Of a stretch of DNA of 35,558 bases, positions 1 to 8,391 are shown in pieces. Made by a program: the position numbers and the translations under genes. Every line of letters starts with the position of its first letter. Positions within the stretch are counted from its first letter, which is position 1. The DNA comes from an uncultured Geobacteraceae bacterium (GTDB lineage: Bacteria; Desulfobacterota; Desulfuromonadia; Geobacterales; Pseudopelobacteraceae). The stretch is from contig CAIYZD010000474.1 of assembly GCA_903930585.1 (NCBI GenBank), positions 1 through 35,558 on the forward strand. Direction: 5' to 3'. The notes beneath the pieces are model-generated. The model had not been told where the DNA came from and did no database searches. It saw only the letters and a program-made list of their open reading frames with translations.

Positions 1-1170
1 GACATCCGAAGTTGTTACAGGTTGCTGCGGTTGTGCTGCTGCCAGTACGGGAACCTCTACAACCGGCTGCTGTACGGACGGCATAACTTCAACAGGCTGT
101 GCCTGAACCGCTTTCGGCGCATCGTGCGGCAGCGCCTGAACTGCTTCCGGTTGTGGCTGGATCGTGGCTTGCGCCCTGACGGCCATTTCCGGTGCCGTAG
201 CGGGAGTTGCTGCTACGGGTGCAGGTATGTCTGCGTTGAACGCCATACGTTTCCCGGTATCTTTGTTTGTACGTCTACCTGCGGAAACAGTAGCGGCTTT
301 CGCAGTCAGCCGGGTTTGTCTCTCTGATATTTTCTGCGGCACTTTACCGATTTGTGCAGGCACGTAAGTCGTCTCTGACGATGCGGATACATTCTGTGTT
401 TTGTCTGAGGCAATAGCTCCTGGCGTGAGCGGTTCCGATTCTTCGGAAACGGTCGCCTTTTTTACCATTACAACCCGGTCAACAGGTAAAGGAATAACTT
501 CCGTCGTTTTTCCCGGTTCTTGTGGAATCAACAGCTCCTGGTGAGCCCGTGTCTTCGACTCGTTTTGCCGCACCGGAATATCCGGCTGTTGTACCGAAGG
601 AACTCCGGATATATCCGGATGAGCGGAAGTACTTTGAGAAAAGATCAGTGTATCACCAGCAACAGGCTCGTCTTGCGGAGTATCTGCGTTCTTTACTGTT
701 GATGAGACTTCTTCCGGCATTCTGCCGGGTTGGGAATAAGCTGCGATCACCGTCTGTGCGTCGATCGGTGTTCTTACCAGTGTGGTTTGAAGTTCATTAA
801 TAGTAGCAGTCTCTTCGCTACGTACTTTTTCAGATAATGATCCCACGGAAGGCTTTTCGCCCGGTGTCAGGACCGCATCAGTAGCGCGTCTGGTTTCAGA
901 TCGTAATGCTCGTAGAATTCCCGATCTCAAGCCAATGGTCGGTAAATCGCCAGTCGTTTTTGTTCTCCAAGACACAAAGGGAAGCTTTGCAGCGGCACCT
1001 GTGTCTGAAGCAGATTTTTCCTGCGAATCCATCCCGTTTAGCATTTCGGCAAAGCTGCCGACAGTCTCATGTCCACTTTCCGGCAAAGCCGATGTGGATA
1101 TGATAGAATCGGGAGTGATGGATTGCGTCACTCCTTGAAACGCGTTCATAGTTATTTGTCCAGTATTCAT
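1..1170 (-). CDS. fliK: Flagellar hook-length control protein FliK, 3' end missing
   Basis: The frame is open without a stop from the ATG at 1168-1170 to the window edge, giving 390 visible residues. An AGGAGG ribosome site lies about ten bases upstream of the ATG. The visible part is the N-terminal ruler region. It is low in hydrophobic core and rich in Ser, Thr, Pro, Gln and Val, and becomes strongly Pro/Gln/Val-rich near the window edge (repeated VQ/QP pairs). That composition, with its place as last gene after fliJ and a MotE-like gene, fits FliK, the secreted ruler that switches export specificity when the hook is complete. The conserved C-terminal domain that touches FlhB would lie outside the window, so the name rests on composition and position. 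Confidence 0.75.
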   Translation of the reverse strand, partial: MNTGQITMNAFQGVTQSITPDSIISTSALPESGHETVGSFAEMLNGMDSQEKSASDTGAAAKLPFVSWRTKTTGDLPTIGLRSGILRALRSETRRATDAVLTPGEKPSVGSLSEKVRSEETATINELQTTLVRTPIDAQTVIAAYSQPGRMPEEVSSTVKNADTPQDEPVAGDTLIFSQSTSAHPDISGVPSVQQPDIPVRQNESKTRAHQELLIPQEPGKTTEVIPLPVDRVVMVKKATVSEESEPLTPGAIASDKTQNVSASSETTYVPAQIGKVPQKISERQTRLTAKAATVSAGRRTNKDTGKRMAFNADIPAPVAATPATAPEMAVRAQATIQPQPEAVQALPHDAPKAVQAQPVEVMPSVQQPVVEVPVLAAAQPQQPVTTSDV

Positions 1171-1199
1171 TAGTTTCTCACCTCCTTTCTGTAAAGATT

Positions 1200-1233
1200 T
1201 TTTATGGAGTGGACGGTGTTGATGTCCATAAAA
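1200..1233 (-). repeat. Inverted repeat between the MotE-like gene and fliK
   Basis: Nine-base arms (TTTTATGGA and TCCATAAAA) flank a 16-base loop. It sits in the 69-bp spacer, just upstream of the fliK ribosome site. No T-tract follows on the minus strand, so it does not look like a terminator. It could be an mRNA processing or stability structure. Confidence 0.45.
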
Positions 1234-1239
1234 TCAGGA

Positions 1240-1809
1240 TTATTTTTCCTGCAGGTTTTCGGTTACCCATTTAACGACTCGTGGCTGGTTGATAAACGGC
1301 GCCAGCTTTGCGACGGTCTTGGTGTCCATTCTGCTTAAAAGTGAAAGGGCAAGATCCTCTTTCAATGTGTCAAGCATTTTACCGGCCTGCTCACTTTTCA
1401 TGGTCTTAAAAAGCTTGACCATTTTCTGAATTTTCTCTTCCTGCTTTTTCTTTTGCGCTTCGGACTTGGCTTTTAAAGAATCATCCAGGCGCTTTTTGCT
1501 GTCTTCAAGTGCTTTTACCTGAGCCTCGATCCTGGCGCTCATTTTTTGCAACTCCTGCTCTTTGGCCGCCAAAGCAGCCTCTCTTTCCGCCAATTGTTTA
1601 CGACGGGCATCCTGAAGGGCTTTTTCTTCGCGGGCTGCACGGGTCGCATTACCCGGAGCCTGAGTCGTTGAGGTAGACTCTGAAGAATTCTGTGCCGTGG
1701 TCTCATTCTGAACCGCAGAGCTGGCAAGAACTGCGGGAAGCCGATAGAGCGTCAGAAAGAGGATGCTTGCCAACAGAAAAGCCGCTAAAAAGATTTTATT
1801 GTGACTCAC
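1240..1809 (-). CDS. MotE-like flagellar protein (MgtE N-domain-like)
   Basis: The 189-residue protein starts with a GTG that overlaps the fliJ stop by four bases (GTGA). It has one hydrophobic segment at residues 5-28, either a signal anchor or a signal peptide. A Ser/Thr/Asn-rich linker and a long charged coiled coil (about 55-125, rich in Glu, Lys, Ala and Gln) follow. The compact C-terminal end (about 126-189) has the KMVKLFKTM and LLSRMD patterns of the MgtE N-terminal helical domain. Proteins of this build are annotated as MotE-family and commonly lie between fliJ and fliK. In rhizobia MotE is a periplasmic chaperone for the motor protein MotC, but whether this protein does the same is unknown. 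Translational coupling to fliJ suggests a role in flagellar assembly or motor function. Confidence 0.75.
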   Translation of the reverse strand: MSHNKIFLAAFLLASILFLTLYRLPAVLASSAVQNETTAQNSSESTSTTQAPGNATRAAREEKALQDARRKQLAEREAALAAKEQELQKMSARIEAQVKALEDSKKRLDDSLKAKSEAQKKKQEEKIQKMVKLFKTMKSEQAGKMLDTLKEDLALSLLSRMDTKTVAKLAPFINQPRVVKWVTENLQEK

Positions 1810-2249
1810 GTTTGCGTAACCTTCTTCTGGATGGAAATCTCGTCAAGAAAGTTCCGCTCCTTGGTTGCCATATCCTTGCGAAATTCTTCTGCCTTTTTCT
1901 TTCGTAAAGATTCAAGCACCTTTTTGTCCTTACTTGCTTCCATCAAGTCGGATCTTTTTTCATCCATAACCTGATCAAGCTGTTCGATCCGTTCCTTTTG
2001 TTGTTTGATCTCTTCACGCTTTCGAGCAAAATAATCCGCATACATGCGCATATCGTCAATACAGCCGATATACTGCTGGGTACGCTGGAACTCCTGTGTC
2101 AAACATTCGACCTGCTCCTCTTTACGTTCCAAATCTTCATTTGCCTGCTCAAGTACTTCACGCGCAACCCTGAATTCCTGTTTGCGTAGTTTCTCCATTT
2201 CACGGCGGTAGACAAGTACCTGTTCGAGCTCAAATGTTTTGCCAGCCAT
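1806..2249 (-). CDS. fliJ: Flagellar export chaperone/stalk protein FliJ
   Basis: A 147-residue, highly charged protein that is almost entirely predicted coiled coil, rich in Glu, Lys, Arg and Gln. The length is normal for FliJ. It opens with a pattern typical of the family (FELEQVLVYRREMEKLRK). FliJ is the central stalk that sits in the FliI hexamer and couples it to the FlhA export gate. It lies directly downstream of fliI, with a 30-base gap holding a GGAG ribosome site, and overlaps the MotE-like gene by four bases. Sequence identity in FliJ is always low, so the call leans on coiled-coil character and position. Confidence 0.88.
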   Translation of the reverse strand: MAGKTFELEQVLVYRREMEKLRKQEFRVAREVLEQANEDLERKEEQVECLTQEFQRTQQYIGCIDDMRMYADYFARKREEIKQQKERIEQLDQVMDEKRSDLMEASKDKKVLESLRKKKAEEFRKDMATKERNFLDEISIQKKVTQT

Positions 2250-2279
2250 CGCCTGTTACTCCACTGCAACCATCCGGAA

Positions 2280-3599
2280 TCAGAATGCAAACATCGATTT
2301 CAAATCATGTACCGCTTCTTCCAGTGTGACCGGGTTATGAACGGCTTGTTTCATGAACGATTGCATTGCCTCGATATGTGTTACAGCATAATCTATACCG
2401 GGATTACTTCCTGATTTGTAGGCGCCGATATTTATCAGGTCCTCGGATTGGCGATAGGTTGCCAGCACCTCCTTGTACTTGGATGCTGCAGCCAGATGTT
2501 CATTTGAGGCAACGTCGGTCATGACGCGGCTGGCGCTTGCGAGAACGTCTATCGGCGGATAGATGGAACGGGATGCCAGATCACGTGACAGAACAATGTG
2601 CCCGTCCAATATACTGCGCATGGCATCCGAGATGGGTTCATTAAAATCGTCCCCCTCAACCAGAACCGTGTAGAGCGCAGTAATGCTTCCTTCCGGGAAA
2701 TTACCAGTCCGTTCAAGCAGTTTCGGCAGCGCTGCAAAGACGGACGGCGTGTATCCCTTGGTCGTGGGAGGTTCACCGATAGCAAGACCCACTTCGCGCA
2801 TTGCCATTGCGAAACGGGTTGCCGAATCCATCATCAGTAAAACTTTTTTTCCCTGATTTTTAAAATATTCCGCAATTGTTGTTGCTATATAGGCTCCGCG
2901 CATCCTTACCAACGGGGGCTGATCGGATGTTGCAACAACAACGACGGATTTTTTCAGTCCCTGCTCCTGTAAATCCTTTTCAATAAACTCGCGCAGTTCG
3001 CGGCCACGTTCGCCAATCAAGGCGATGACATTGACATCGGCTTCAGTATAGCGGGCTATCATGCCAAGCAGGGTCGATTTTCCGACGCCGGAACCTGCCA
3101 TTATACCGACCCGCTGTCCCTGTCCGCAGGTAAGCAAGCCATTGATACTGCGAATTCCGAGATCAAGCGGTTTCCGGATCGGTGGCCTGGACATCGGATT
3201 CACCGGAAGGGCATAGATGGGATATTCTTCTTCGCATGTGATCGGGCCTTTATCATCAATGGGATTACCCAGGCCATCAATTACGCGCCCCAGCATGAGC
3301 GGACCAACCCCAAGGGCTGCATTATCACGCCTGACTGAAATCAGACTGTCAAGACCAACGCCCCGTAGTTCACCGAGCGGCATCAACAGGGTTTTATTAT
3401 TTCGAAAACCGACAACTTCAGCCGGGATCGGATTGCCTTCCAGCGGTTTTATCTCACAGATGGCGCCAACTGATGTATCGGGACAGTACCCCTCGATCAC
3501 CAGTCCGACTACCTGTGTAACTTTGCCATGCAGTCTGACCGGATTTGCGGTTGCAAGGGTCGTACGGTACTTATCAAGATGAAGTTTTGTATCAGGCAT
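2280..3599 (-). CDS. fliI: Flagellum-specific ATP synthase FliI
   Basis: The 439-residue length is normal for FliI. The N-terminal beta-barrel (about 20-95) is followed by the RecA-like ATPase core. The Walker A loop GSGVGKST is at residues 169-176, a GERGREL segment is near 196, and Walker B ends in LLMMDSATRFA near 255. SRSIYPPIDVL and ASRVM are typical of the F1-beta/type III ATPase family. FliI energises unfolding and release of export substrates from FliH/FliJ and chaperones at the base of the flagellum. GAGG upstream of the ATG at 3599 supports the start. It sits between fliH (17-base gap) and fliJ. Confidence 0.98.
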   Translation of the reverse strand: MPDTKLHLDKYRTTLATANPVRLHGKVTQVVGLVIEGYCPDTSVGAICEIKPLEGNPIPAEVVGFRNNKTLLMPLGELRGVGLDSLISVRRDNAALGVGPLMLGRVIDGLGNPIDDKGPITCEEEYPIYALPVNPMSRPPIRKPLDLGIRSINGLLTCGQGQRVGIMAGSGVGKSTLLGMIARYTEADVNVIALIGERGRELREFIEKDLQEQGLKKSVVVVATSDQPPLVRMRGAYIATTIAEYFKNQGKKVLLMMDSATRFAMAMREVGLAIGEPPTTKGYTPSVFAALPKLLERTGNFPEGSITALYTVLVEGDDFNEPISDAMRSILDGHIVLSRDLASRSIYPPIDVLASASRVMTDVASNEHLAAASKYKEVLATYRQSEDLINIGAYKSGSNPGIDYAVTHIEAMQSFMKQAVHNPVTLEEAVHDLKSMFAF

Positions 3600-3616
3600 A
3601 GTGCCTCATGTCCGTG

Positions 3617-4351
3617 TCACGGTGCCGCTGCAGCGGTGCGCCGATCAAGAAGGCTTCGATAGAGTTGATCCAGCTGACCGTCGAGAGATGCATCGATGGT
3701 ACCCATGGCCGTGTCAATGAGACAGAAACCAATGACGACAGAAGGGTCCGGCTTGAGCAGTAGCCGTTCGCTGAGCAGCTCCTTGTGCAACAATTCATCA
3801 CGTCCGGAAGTAACTAGTTGATAATCCTCCGGATTGATGCGAACGGTTATTTCCTCACGAGCCGATAAACCGGCGAGGGCATTTTGAACAATCCCGGCCA
3901 GAATCGAACGATCCTGACTGATTTCCTGAATAATCACCTTGCGGGCAACGAGCATGATGAGATTAATTATTTCATCCTCTGATTCCCGTAAAATTTTGTC
4001 TCTCAGATCGTGAATCGATTCGCTTGAGGCTCGTAACGCCCTGAAGACATTGATCAGTCCGCGCTCTGCGAGGTCTTTGCCCTCTTTCAGGCCTGCATTG
4101 AAAGCATCATTGATTCGCTGGTTAAGATCATCTTCTGAAATTTCAATGGGGGGCGGCCCCGTATCAATCGCTTCTTCCCCGGATGAATCAGTATGGTCGA
4201 AGCCTTGAAACAGTCCCATCGGAACGAAACTGTTGCCGCTGTTTTGTGTCGCGGAAAAGTCAATGCCGGCCTGCCCGATATTCCTGAAGTTGAATTCCGT
4301 GATGTTCGCGCCGTCGGTTTTAGCCAGCTTTATGACCTTAGACAAGGACAT
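3617..4351 (-). CDS. fliH: Flagellar assembly protein FliH
   Basis: FliH binds FliI, restrains its ATPase and docks it to the C ring. The start is set at the ATG at 4349-4351 (MSLSKVIKLAKTDG), with a GGGGA-type ribosome site, giving 244 residues. A longer open frame to 4438 would add 29 residues inside fliG and is less likely. The chosen start overlaps the end of fliG by 14 bases. The middle (about 90-150) is a charged helix, and the C-terminal domain shows the FliH/HrpE pattern (VARKVIIQEISQD and VRINPEDYQLV), ending with VIGFCLIDTAMGTIDASLDGQLDQL. The N-terminal 80 residues are poorly conserved. Confidence 0.92.
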   Translation of the reverse strand: MSLSKVIKLAKTDGANITEFNFRNIGQAGIDFSATQNSGNSFVPMGLFQGFDHTDSSGEEAIDTGPPPIEISEDDLNQRINDAFNAGLKEGKDLAERGLINVFRALRASSESIHDLRDKILRESEDEIINLIMLVARKVIIQEISQDRSILAGIVQNALAGLSAREEITVRINPEDYQLVTSGRDELLHKELLSERLLLKPDPSVVIGFCLIDTAMGTIDASLDGQLDQLYRSLLDRRTAAAAP

Positions 4352-5330
4352 CTTCGCTTCCCCGGCCAGCCAGAACAATTTTCCCTTCTTCTTCCATCTT
4401 ACGTACGATCTTGATGATTTCTCCCTGCGCTTTTTCAACGTCAGAAAGTCGTACTGGCCCCATTACCTCCAGGTCTTCCTTGATCATATCTGCGGCACGG
4501 CTGGAGATATTCTTGAAGATCTTGTCCTTGACCTCATCGGGCGAGGTTTTCATGGCCAGAGTCAATGTGTCGTTCGAAACTTCACGCATGACGGACTGAA
4601 TGCTGCGATCATCGAGAGCAAACACGTCCTCAAAGGTAAAGAGGTGTTTGCGGATAATTTCCGATAACGGCGGACTCAGCACATCCAGTTTATCGAGAAT
4701 CTGTTTTTCCTTGCTACGATCAAAGTGGTTAAACATATCAACAACCTTGTCAATACCTCCAACCTTATACCGTTGGACGCCTCCCATCGATTTAAGTTCG
4801 CGTTTCATAACCTCATCGATTTCCTTCAGGATATCCGGCGATACCTGCTCAACATCAGCGATGCGCAAAACTACCTCAGCCTGCAACTCTTGAGGCAAAA
4901 GGCTGATAATCTCGCTGGTCTGTTTTGATTTGAGTTTGGCCAGTATGACAGCAATGGTCTGAGGGTGCTCTTGAGAAAGGAAGTTCGCGATACTTTTCGA
5001 ATCCATATTCGCGAGGATATCAACCAGATCACCATAGCTTGAGGCTTGCAACTCCTCCATCAGCATGTGGGCTTTCTCAGGTCCGAGAGCTTTTTCAAGG
5101 ATTTTTAATACAAATTCATCACCCTGGGAAAAAATGCCCGCTTCCGGATCGATCACCGCAGTAAAATCGCTGACAACATTCATGATGGTTTCACGCGGGA
5201 CATGCCCGAGCGACCCCATACTTTTGCTGATTTTTTTTATTTCAGTATCATCAAGATGCTCGAAAACCTTGCCGGTTACATCATTTCCAAGGTAGAGCAG
5301 CAAGATGGCAGCGCGTTCTGAACCGGTCAT
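4338..5330 (-). CDS. fliG: Flagellar motor switch protein FliG
   Basis: The 330 residues match the family length. The three FliG domains are visible: the N-terminal FliF-binding domain (about 1-100), the middle domain with the diagnostic EHPQ motif at 121-124, and the C-terminal torque domain (about 235-320) with its line of charged residues (DDRSIQ, VKDKIFKN, RAADMIKEDLE). FliG forms the upper C ring and interacts with the stator MotA. An AGAAGGG ribosome site lies close upstream of the ATG. The gene follows fliF by 18 bases and overlaps fliH. Confidence 0.98.
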   Translation of the reverse strand: MTGSERAAILLLYLGNDVTGKVFEHLDDTEIKKISKSMGSLGHVPRETIMNVVSDFTAVIDPEAGIFSQGDEFVLKILEKALGPEKAHMLMEELQASSYGDLVDILANMDSKSIANFLSQEHPQTIAVILAKLKSKQTSEIISLLPQELQAEVVLRIADVEQVSPDILKEIDEVMKRELKSMGGVQRYKVGGIDKVVDMFNHFDRSKEKQILDKLDVLSPPLSEIIRKHLFTFEDVFALDDRSIQSVMREVSNDTLTLAMKTSPDEVKDKIFKNISSRAADMIKEDLEVMGPVRLSDVEKAQGEIIKIVRKMEEEGKIVLAGRGSEDVLV

Positions 5331-5348
5331 AGCATCCCTTCTGAGATT

Positions 5349-6932
5349 TTATTTGTCTTCAGCAACCCAGTTTTGCAATATTTGGGCAACCTGGTAGGGG
5401 TCTTTCTTTGCCTGCTCAATCAGGCTGTGCTGCTCAGCCATTTGTGACTCAATTGCCACTCGATCGGCTGTGGTCAACTGATCTCCACCAACTCCCAGCG
5501 CTTCAAAACTATCTCGTGTCGGACGTTTCAGTAATCGAAGCGGAGCAAGAAGCGGACGAATCACAAACATGATTAACAGCAGAAATCCGATTCCGATTAT
5601 CAGATTTTTTGCCAGAGACATGAAAAACGGGTTTGTCCACCACATTGGTGTTGTTTCGCTGCTTCCAGCTTCACCAGTGTCCTGAAAGGGGATGTTTTGA
5701 ACGGTCAATTGATCACCACGTTCAGGGTTATAGCCAATAGCGCTTTTCACCAGTGTTTCTATTTTTTGCAGTTCATCAGGTGATCGAGGCAGATATTTGG
5801 GCTTGGCAATCTGCCCTTCCTTGACCGCTGCCGGTGTTTCATACTTGCCATCAACCAGAACCGCGATCGAAATTTTGCTGAGGGCTCCGACCGGTTCGAT
5901 GATTTTTGCCGTTGAACGACTTACCTCGTAGTTAAGGGTTTCGTCGTTTTTGGATCCGCCACCGGATGCGCCACCAGCACCGGTACGTCCGAGATTGGTT
6001 TGTACGCCGGGAACACCGGCAGTTACGCCACTGGCAGTTGACGAGCCCTTCTCTTCGGTCCGCTGCTCGCTACGCACGGCAATGGACTCCGGATCAAACT
6101 TTTCTTCAACCCGTTCAACCTGCTTGAAATCAAAAGTTGCTGTTACCCGTGCTACCGACTTGCCTCCACCAACAACTGGATCAAGTAGAGACTGGATTCG
6201 CTCTTCAACATTTTTTTCGTACGTCCGTTGATTTTCCTGCATGGCTGAAGTCATGCGGGATGTTGCGTCACTGCTGCCGCCTTTGCTGAGAATTTTGCCG
6301 CGACTGTCGAGGACGGTAACGTGCTCGGGATCCATTCCCTCAATGGAGGCTGAAACCAGATGCACGACCCCTTGGACTTCTGACGCCGACAGGGCACGGT
6401 TGGATTTCATTTTAAGAACGATGGAAGCTGTTGCCGGCTTTTCATTGTCCTTGAATAGCGATTTCTCGGGTATAACCAGGTGTACACGAGCCTGCTCGAC
6501 CCCGGTCAACTGTGCAATTGTTCTCGATAATTCGCCTTGCAGAGCTCGCTGATAATTGAGCTTCTGCACAAACTCGGTCATGCCGAAATTTTTCCGGTCA
6601 AATATTTCAAAACCAACTCCGCCGCCCTGGGGAATCCCTTCTGAAGCCAGTGTCAGGCGGAGCTCATACACTTTATCGGATGGCACGAGAATTCCCTTGC
6701 CGTCAGCGGTAATCTGATAGGGCGTCTTTGCGTCCTTCAGTTTTTTGACAATTTCCCCGGCATCCTCTGAAGTCAAGTTAGTGAATAGCGGTCGGTAGTC
6801 GGTTCGATTGGCGACAAAAATTAAAATAGCAAAGGCCATCGCAGACAGAATGGCTACTGATGCAATCAACATCTGTTTGCCGGGTGAAAGTGCGGTGAAC
6901 GGCTCTATGAGTCTACGGATTCCCTCTGGCAT
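5349..6932 (-). CDS. fliF: Flagellar MS-ring protein FliF
   Basis: FliF builds the MS ring in the inner membrane, the base on which rod, C ring and export gate assemble. The protein has 527 residues. Its first membrane segment is near residues 19-41, then a large periplasmic part with ring-building motifs (for example KLNYQRALQGELSRTI and VHLVIPEKSLF). A Gly/Ser-rich linker sits near 295-330. The second membrane segment is near 437-458, and a cytoplasmic tail that binds FliG ends in a PYQVAQILQNWV-type motif. The only purine-rich ribosome site (AAGGAAA) lies unusually far from the ATG, about 15 bases, so the start is slightly uncertain. Confidence 0.98.
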   Translation of the reverse strand: MPEGIRRLIEPFTALSPGKQMLIASVAILSAMAFAILIFVANRTDYRPLFTNLTSEDAGEIVKKLKDAKTPYQITADGKGILVPSDKVYELRLTLASEGIPQGGGVGFEIFDRKNFGMTEFVQKLNYQRALQGELSRTIAQLTGVEQARVHLVIPEKSLFKDNEKPATASIVLKMKSNRALSASEVQGVVHLVSASIEGMDPEHVTVLDSRGKILSKGGSSDATSRMTSAMQENQRTYEKNVEERIQSLLDPVVGGGKSVARVTATFDFKQVERVEEKFDPESIAVRSEQRTEEKGSSTASGVTAGVPGVQTNLGRTGAGGASGGGSKNDETLNYEVSRSTAKIIEPVGALSKISIAVLVDGKYETPAAVKEGQIAKPKYLPRSPDELQKIETLVKSAIGYNPERGDQLTVQNIPFQDTGEAGSSETTPMWWTNPFFMSLAKNLIIGIGFLLLIMFVIRPLLAPLRLLKRPTRDSFEALGVGGDQLTTADRVAIESQMAEQHSLIEQAKKDPYQVAQILQNWVAEDK

Positions 6933-7017
6933 TGGTTAGATTCGTATTTCCTTTCTTGTGTGCTGAATAGTGCAGTGAATACCGATATGAATTGTAGTAC
7001 GCAGATTCCGGCTGAAA

Positions 7018-7320
7018 CTAGACCTGCATCCGCATTACTTCCTGATACGCATCAAGTGCCTTGTTGCGTACCTGTGACATAAATTGAAACGAGATACTTG
7101 CTTTCTCCACTTCAATCATGACTTCGTGGAGATTTTTATTTTCACCGCTTGCAAGACCCTGAACCGCTTTGTCGGATTTTACTTGAATATCGTTCACTTT
7201 GGAGACGAGCTCACTGAAAAACTTACCGGCCCCGTCAGCCGGTGGTGTCGAACTGACTTTATTCATTTCCGGAAAAGCTTTGGCCATTCCGATTCCACTT
7301 TCAATACCCGAAATTATCAT
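7018..7320 (-). CDS. fliE: Flagellar hook-basal body protein FliE
   Basis: A protein of 100 residues from the ATG at 7320 (MIISGIESG). That ATG has an AAGGAG ribosome site eight bases upstream, whereas the in-frame ATG five codons earlier overlaps that site. The C-terminal half has the FliE pattern: [20 protein letters not shown] followed by [17 protein letters not shown]. FliE is the first rod component exported and links the MS ring to the proximal rod (FlgB/FlgC). It lies between flgC (47-base gap) and fliF (85-base gap), the common order in this flagellar operon. Confidence 0.96.
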   Translation of the reverse strand: MIISGIESGIGMAKAFPEMNKVSSTPPADGAGKFFSELVSKVNDIQVKSDKAVQGLASGENKNLHEVMIEVEKASISFQFMSQVRNKALDAYQEVMRMQV

Positions 7321-7367
7321 AACGATCTCCTTCAAAAATCAACTACACATTGTAATGTTTTTTTGGG

Positions 7368-7811
7368 TTACTTGCCGATTTCAAGTGCTTTCATGGCCAT
7401 ACTTTTGGCTGCCTGAACAGCGGTGACGTTTGCTTCGTACGAACGTGTCGCACTGATCATATCGGCCATTTCCTCAACAACGTTGACATTTGGCATGGCA
7501 ACATACCCCTGTGGATTGGCATCCGGGTGTCCGGGGTCATACTGCAGGCGTGGCGGGTTTTTATCCTCGACTATTTCCATAACTTCAACTTTTCGTGCAT
7601 GCTGGGCGGTTGCACCATCAAGGGTCTGGGCGAACGAACCTTCGAGTGGAGTCGCGGCAAAAACCGCATCTTTGCGCTTGTACGGCCCACCTTCGGGTGT
7701 ACGCGTGGTATTGGCATTGGCCAAATTACTCGAAATCAGGTTCATGCGCGTCCGCTGAGCGGAAAGTGCCGACGAGCTTATGTTCATTGAGCTATAGAAG
7801 TCCAACTCCAT
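7368..7811 (-). CDS. flgC: Flagellar basal-body rod protein FlgC
   Basis: The protein has 147 residues. The N-terminal motif SALSAQRTRMNLISSNLANANTT is the flagellar rod/hook signature (ANANTTRTPEGGPYKRK). The C-terminal helix with EEMADMISATRSYEANVTAVQAAK is the matching partner helix. Both helices form the coiled-coil D0 domain of rod proteins. FlgC is one of the proximal rod subunits. Its ATG overlaps the flgB stop by one base (TAATG), so the two are translationally coupled. Confidence 0.97.
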   Translation of the reverse strand: MELDFYSSMNISSSALSAQRTRMNLISSNLANANTTRTPEGGPYKRKDAVFAATPLEGSFAQTLDGATAQHARKVEVMEIVEDKNPPRLQYDPGHPDANPQGYVAMPNVNVVEEMADMISATRSYEANVTAVQAAKSMAMKALEIGK

Positions 7812-8245
7812 TATAACGCTCCCTTAATCGATGATCGCAACAATTCTAACTGCTTATTCAGCATTTGAACTGATGCGTTATACTTGATCTGATTTTCAGC
7901 CATCTTGCTCATTTCCTCTTCAAGTTCAACGGCATTCCCGTCTTTGCCCGGCGTCTTGGTTGGTGTCTCTCTGACCTCGCCTGAAACGGACTGTATGGCG
8001 CTGCCGGGAATCTTTGAAGAGAAAGGTATATGGCGCGCATCCGCAGCAGAAGGTGTGAGCTGGCCATTTTTCCGATTTTTGAAAGCATCCTGCAATTGCT
8101 GCTCGAATACCAGCGTCTTGGGTATATAGTTAGGAGTTTCGGCATTAGCAATATTGGAAGCGATTAAATTATGGTTTTTGGCCCTCATGTCAATGCTCTT
8201 TGCCAATAGTGCAACTGTACTGTTAAACATGCCATCTATTTGCAT
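7811..8245 (-). CDS. flgB: Flagellar basal-body rod protein FlgB
   Basis: A proximal rod subunit of 144 residues from the ATG at 8243-8245 (MQIDGMFNSTVALL). A longer open frame reaches 8380 but would run across the sigma-54 promoter described here, so it is rejected. GGGGGAA lies about nine bases upstream of the chosen ATG. The N-terminal rod signature is clear (LIASNIANAETPNY), as is the C-terminal helix (NQIKYNASVQMLNKQLELLRSSI). It is the first gene of the flgBC-fliEFGHIJ operon and carries that operon's promoter. Confidence 0.96.
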   Translation of the reverse strand: MQIDGMFNSTVALLAKSIDMRAKNHNLIASNIANAETPNYIPKTLVFEQQLQDAFKNRKNGQLTPSAADARHIPFSSKIPGSAIQSVSGEVRETPTKTPGKDGNAVELEEEMSKMAENQIKYNASVQMLNKQLELLRSSIKGAL

Positions 8246-8268
8246 AAACAAGTTCCCCCACAACAAAA

Positions 8269-8288
8269 CTTGCAAAAAACGTACCAAG
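8269..8288 (-). promoter_or_regulatory. Sigma-54 (RpoN) promoter of the flgB operon
   Basis: On the minus strand the site reads CTTGGTACG-N4-TTGCAAG. The invariant GG (8284-8285) and GC (8272-8273) are exactly ten bases apart, as sigma-54 requires. It matches nearly all of the consensus TGGCACG-N4-TTGCA. The predicted start of transcription is near 8260, about 15 bases before the flgB ATG, so the leader is short but still contains the GGGGGAA ribosome site. Confidence 0.88.
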
Positions 8289-8391
8289 TCTGTGATTGTA
8301 ATGGTGCCTTGTTGGGTTGAATAAATGCGTAAAAAAGGGTACTGGATGCTTGAATATTCAGTGAGATGACACAACAACAAGTGTTGCGTGA

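Noticed and set aside
935-1138. Plus-strand reading frames inside fliK and other minus-strand genes
   Set aside because: They lack ribosome sites and family features and lie antisense to well-supported genes.
8246-8380. Longer N-terminal extension of FlgB (45 extra residues)
   Set aside because: It would run through the sigma-54 promoter; the shorter start has a ribosome site and a standard FlgB N terminus.
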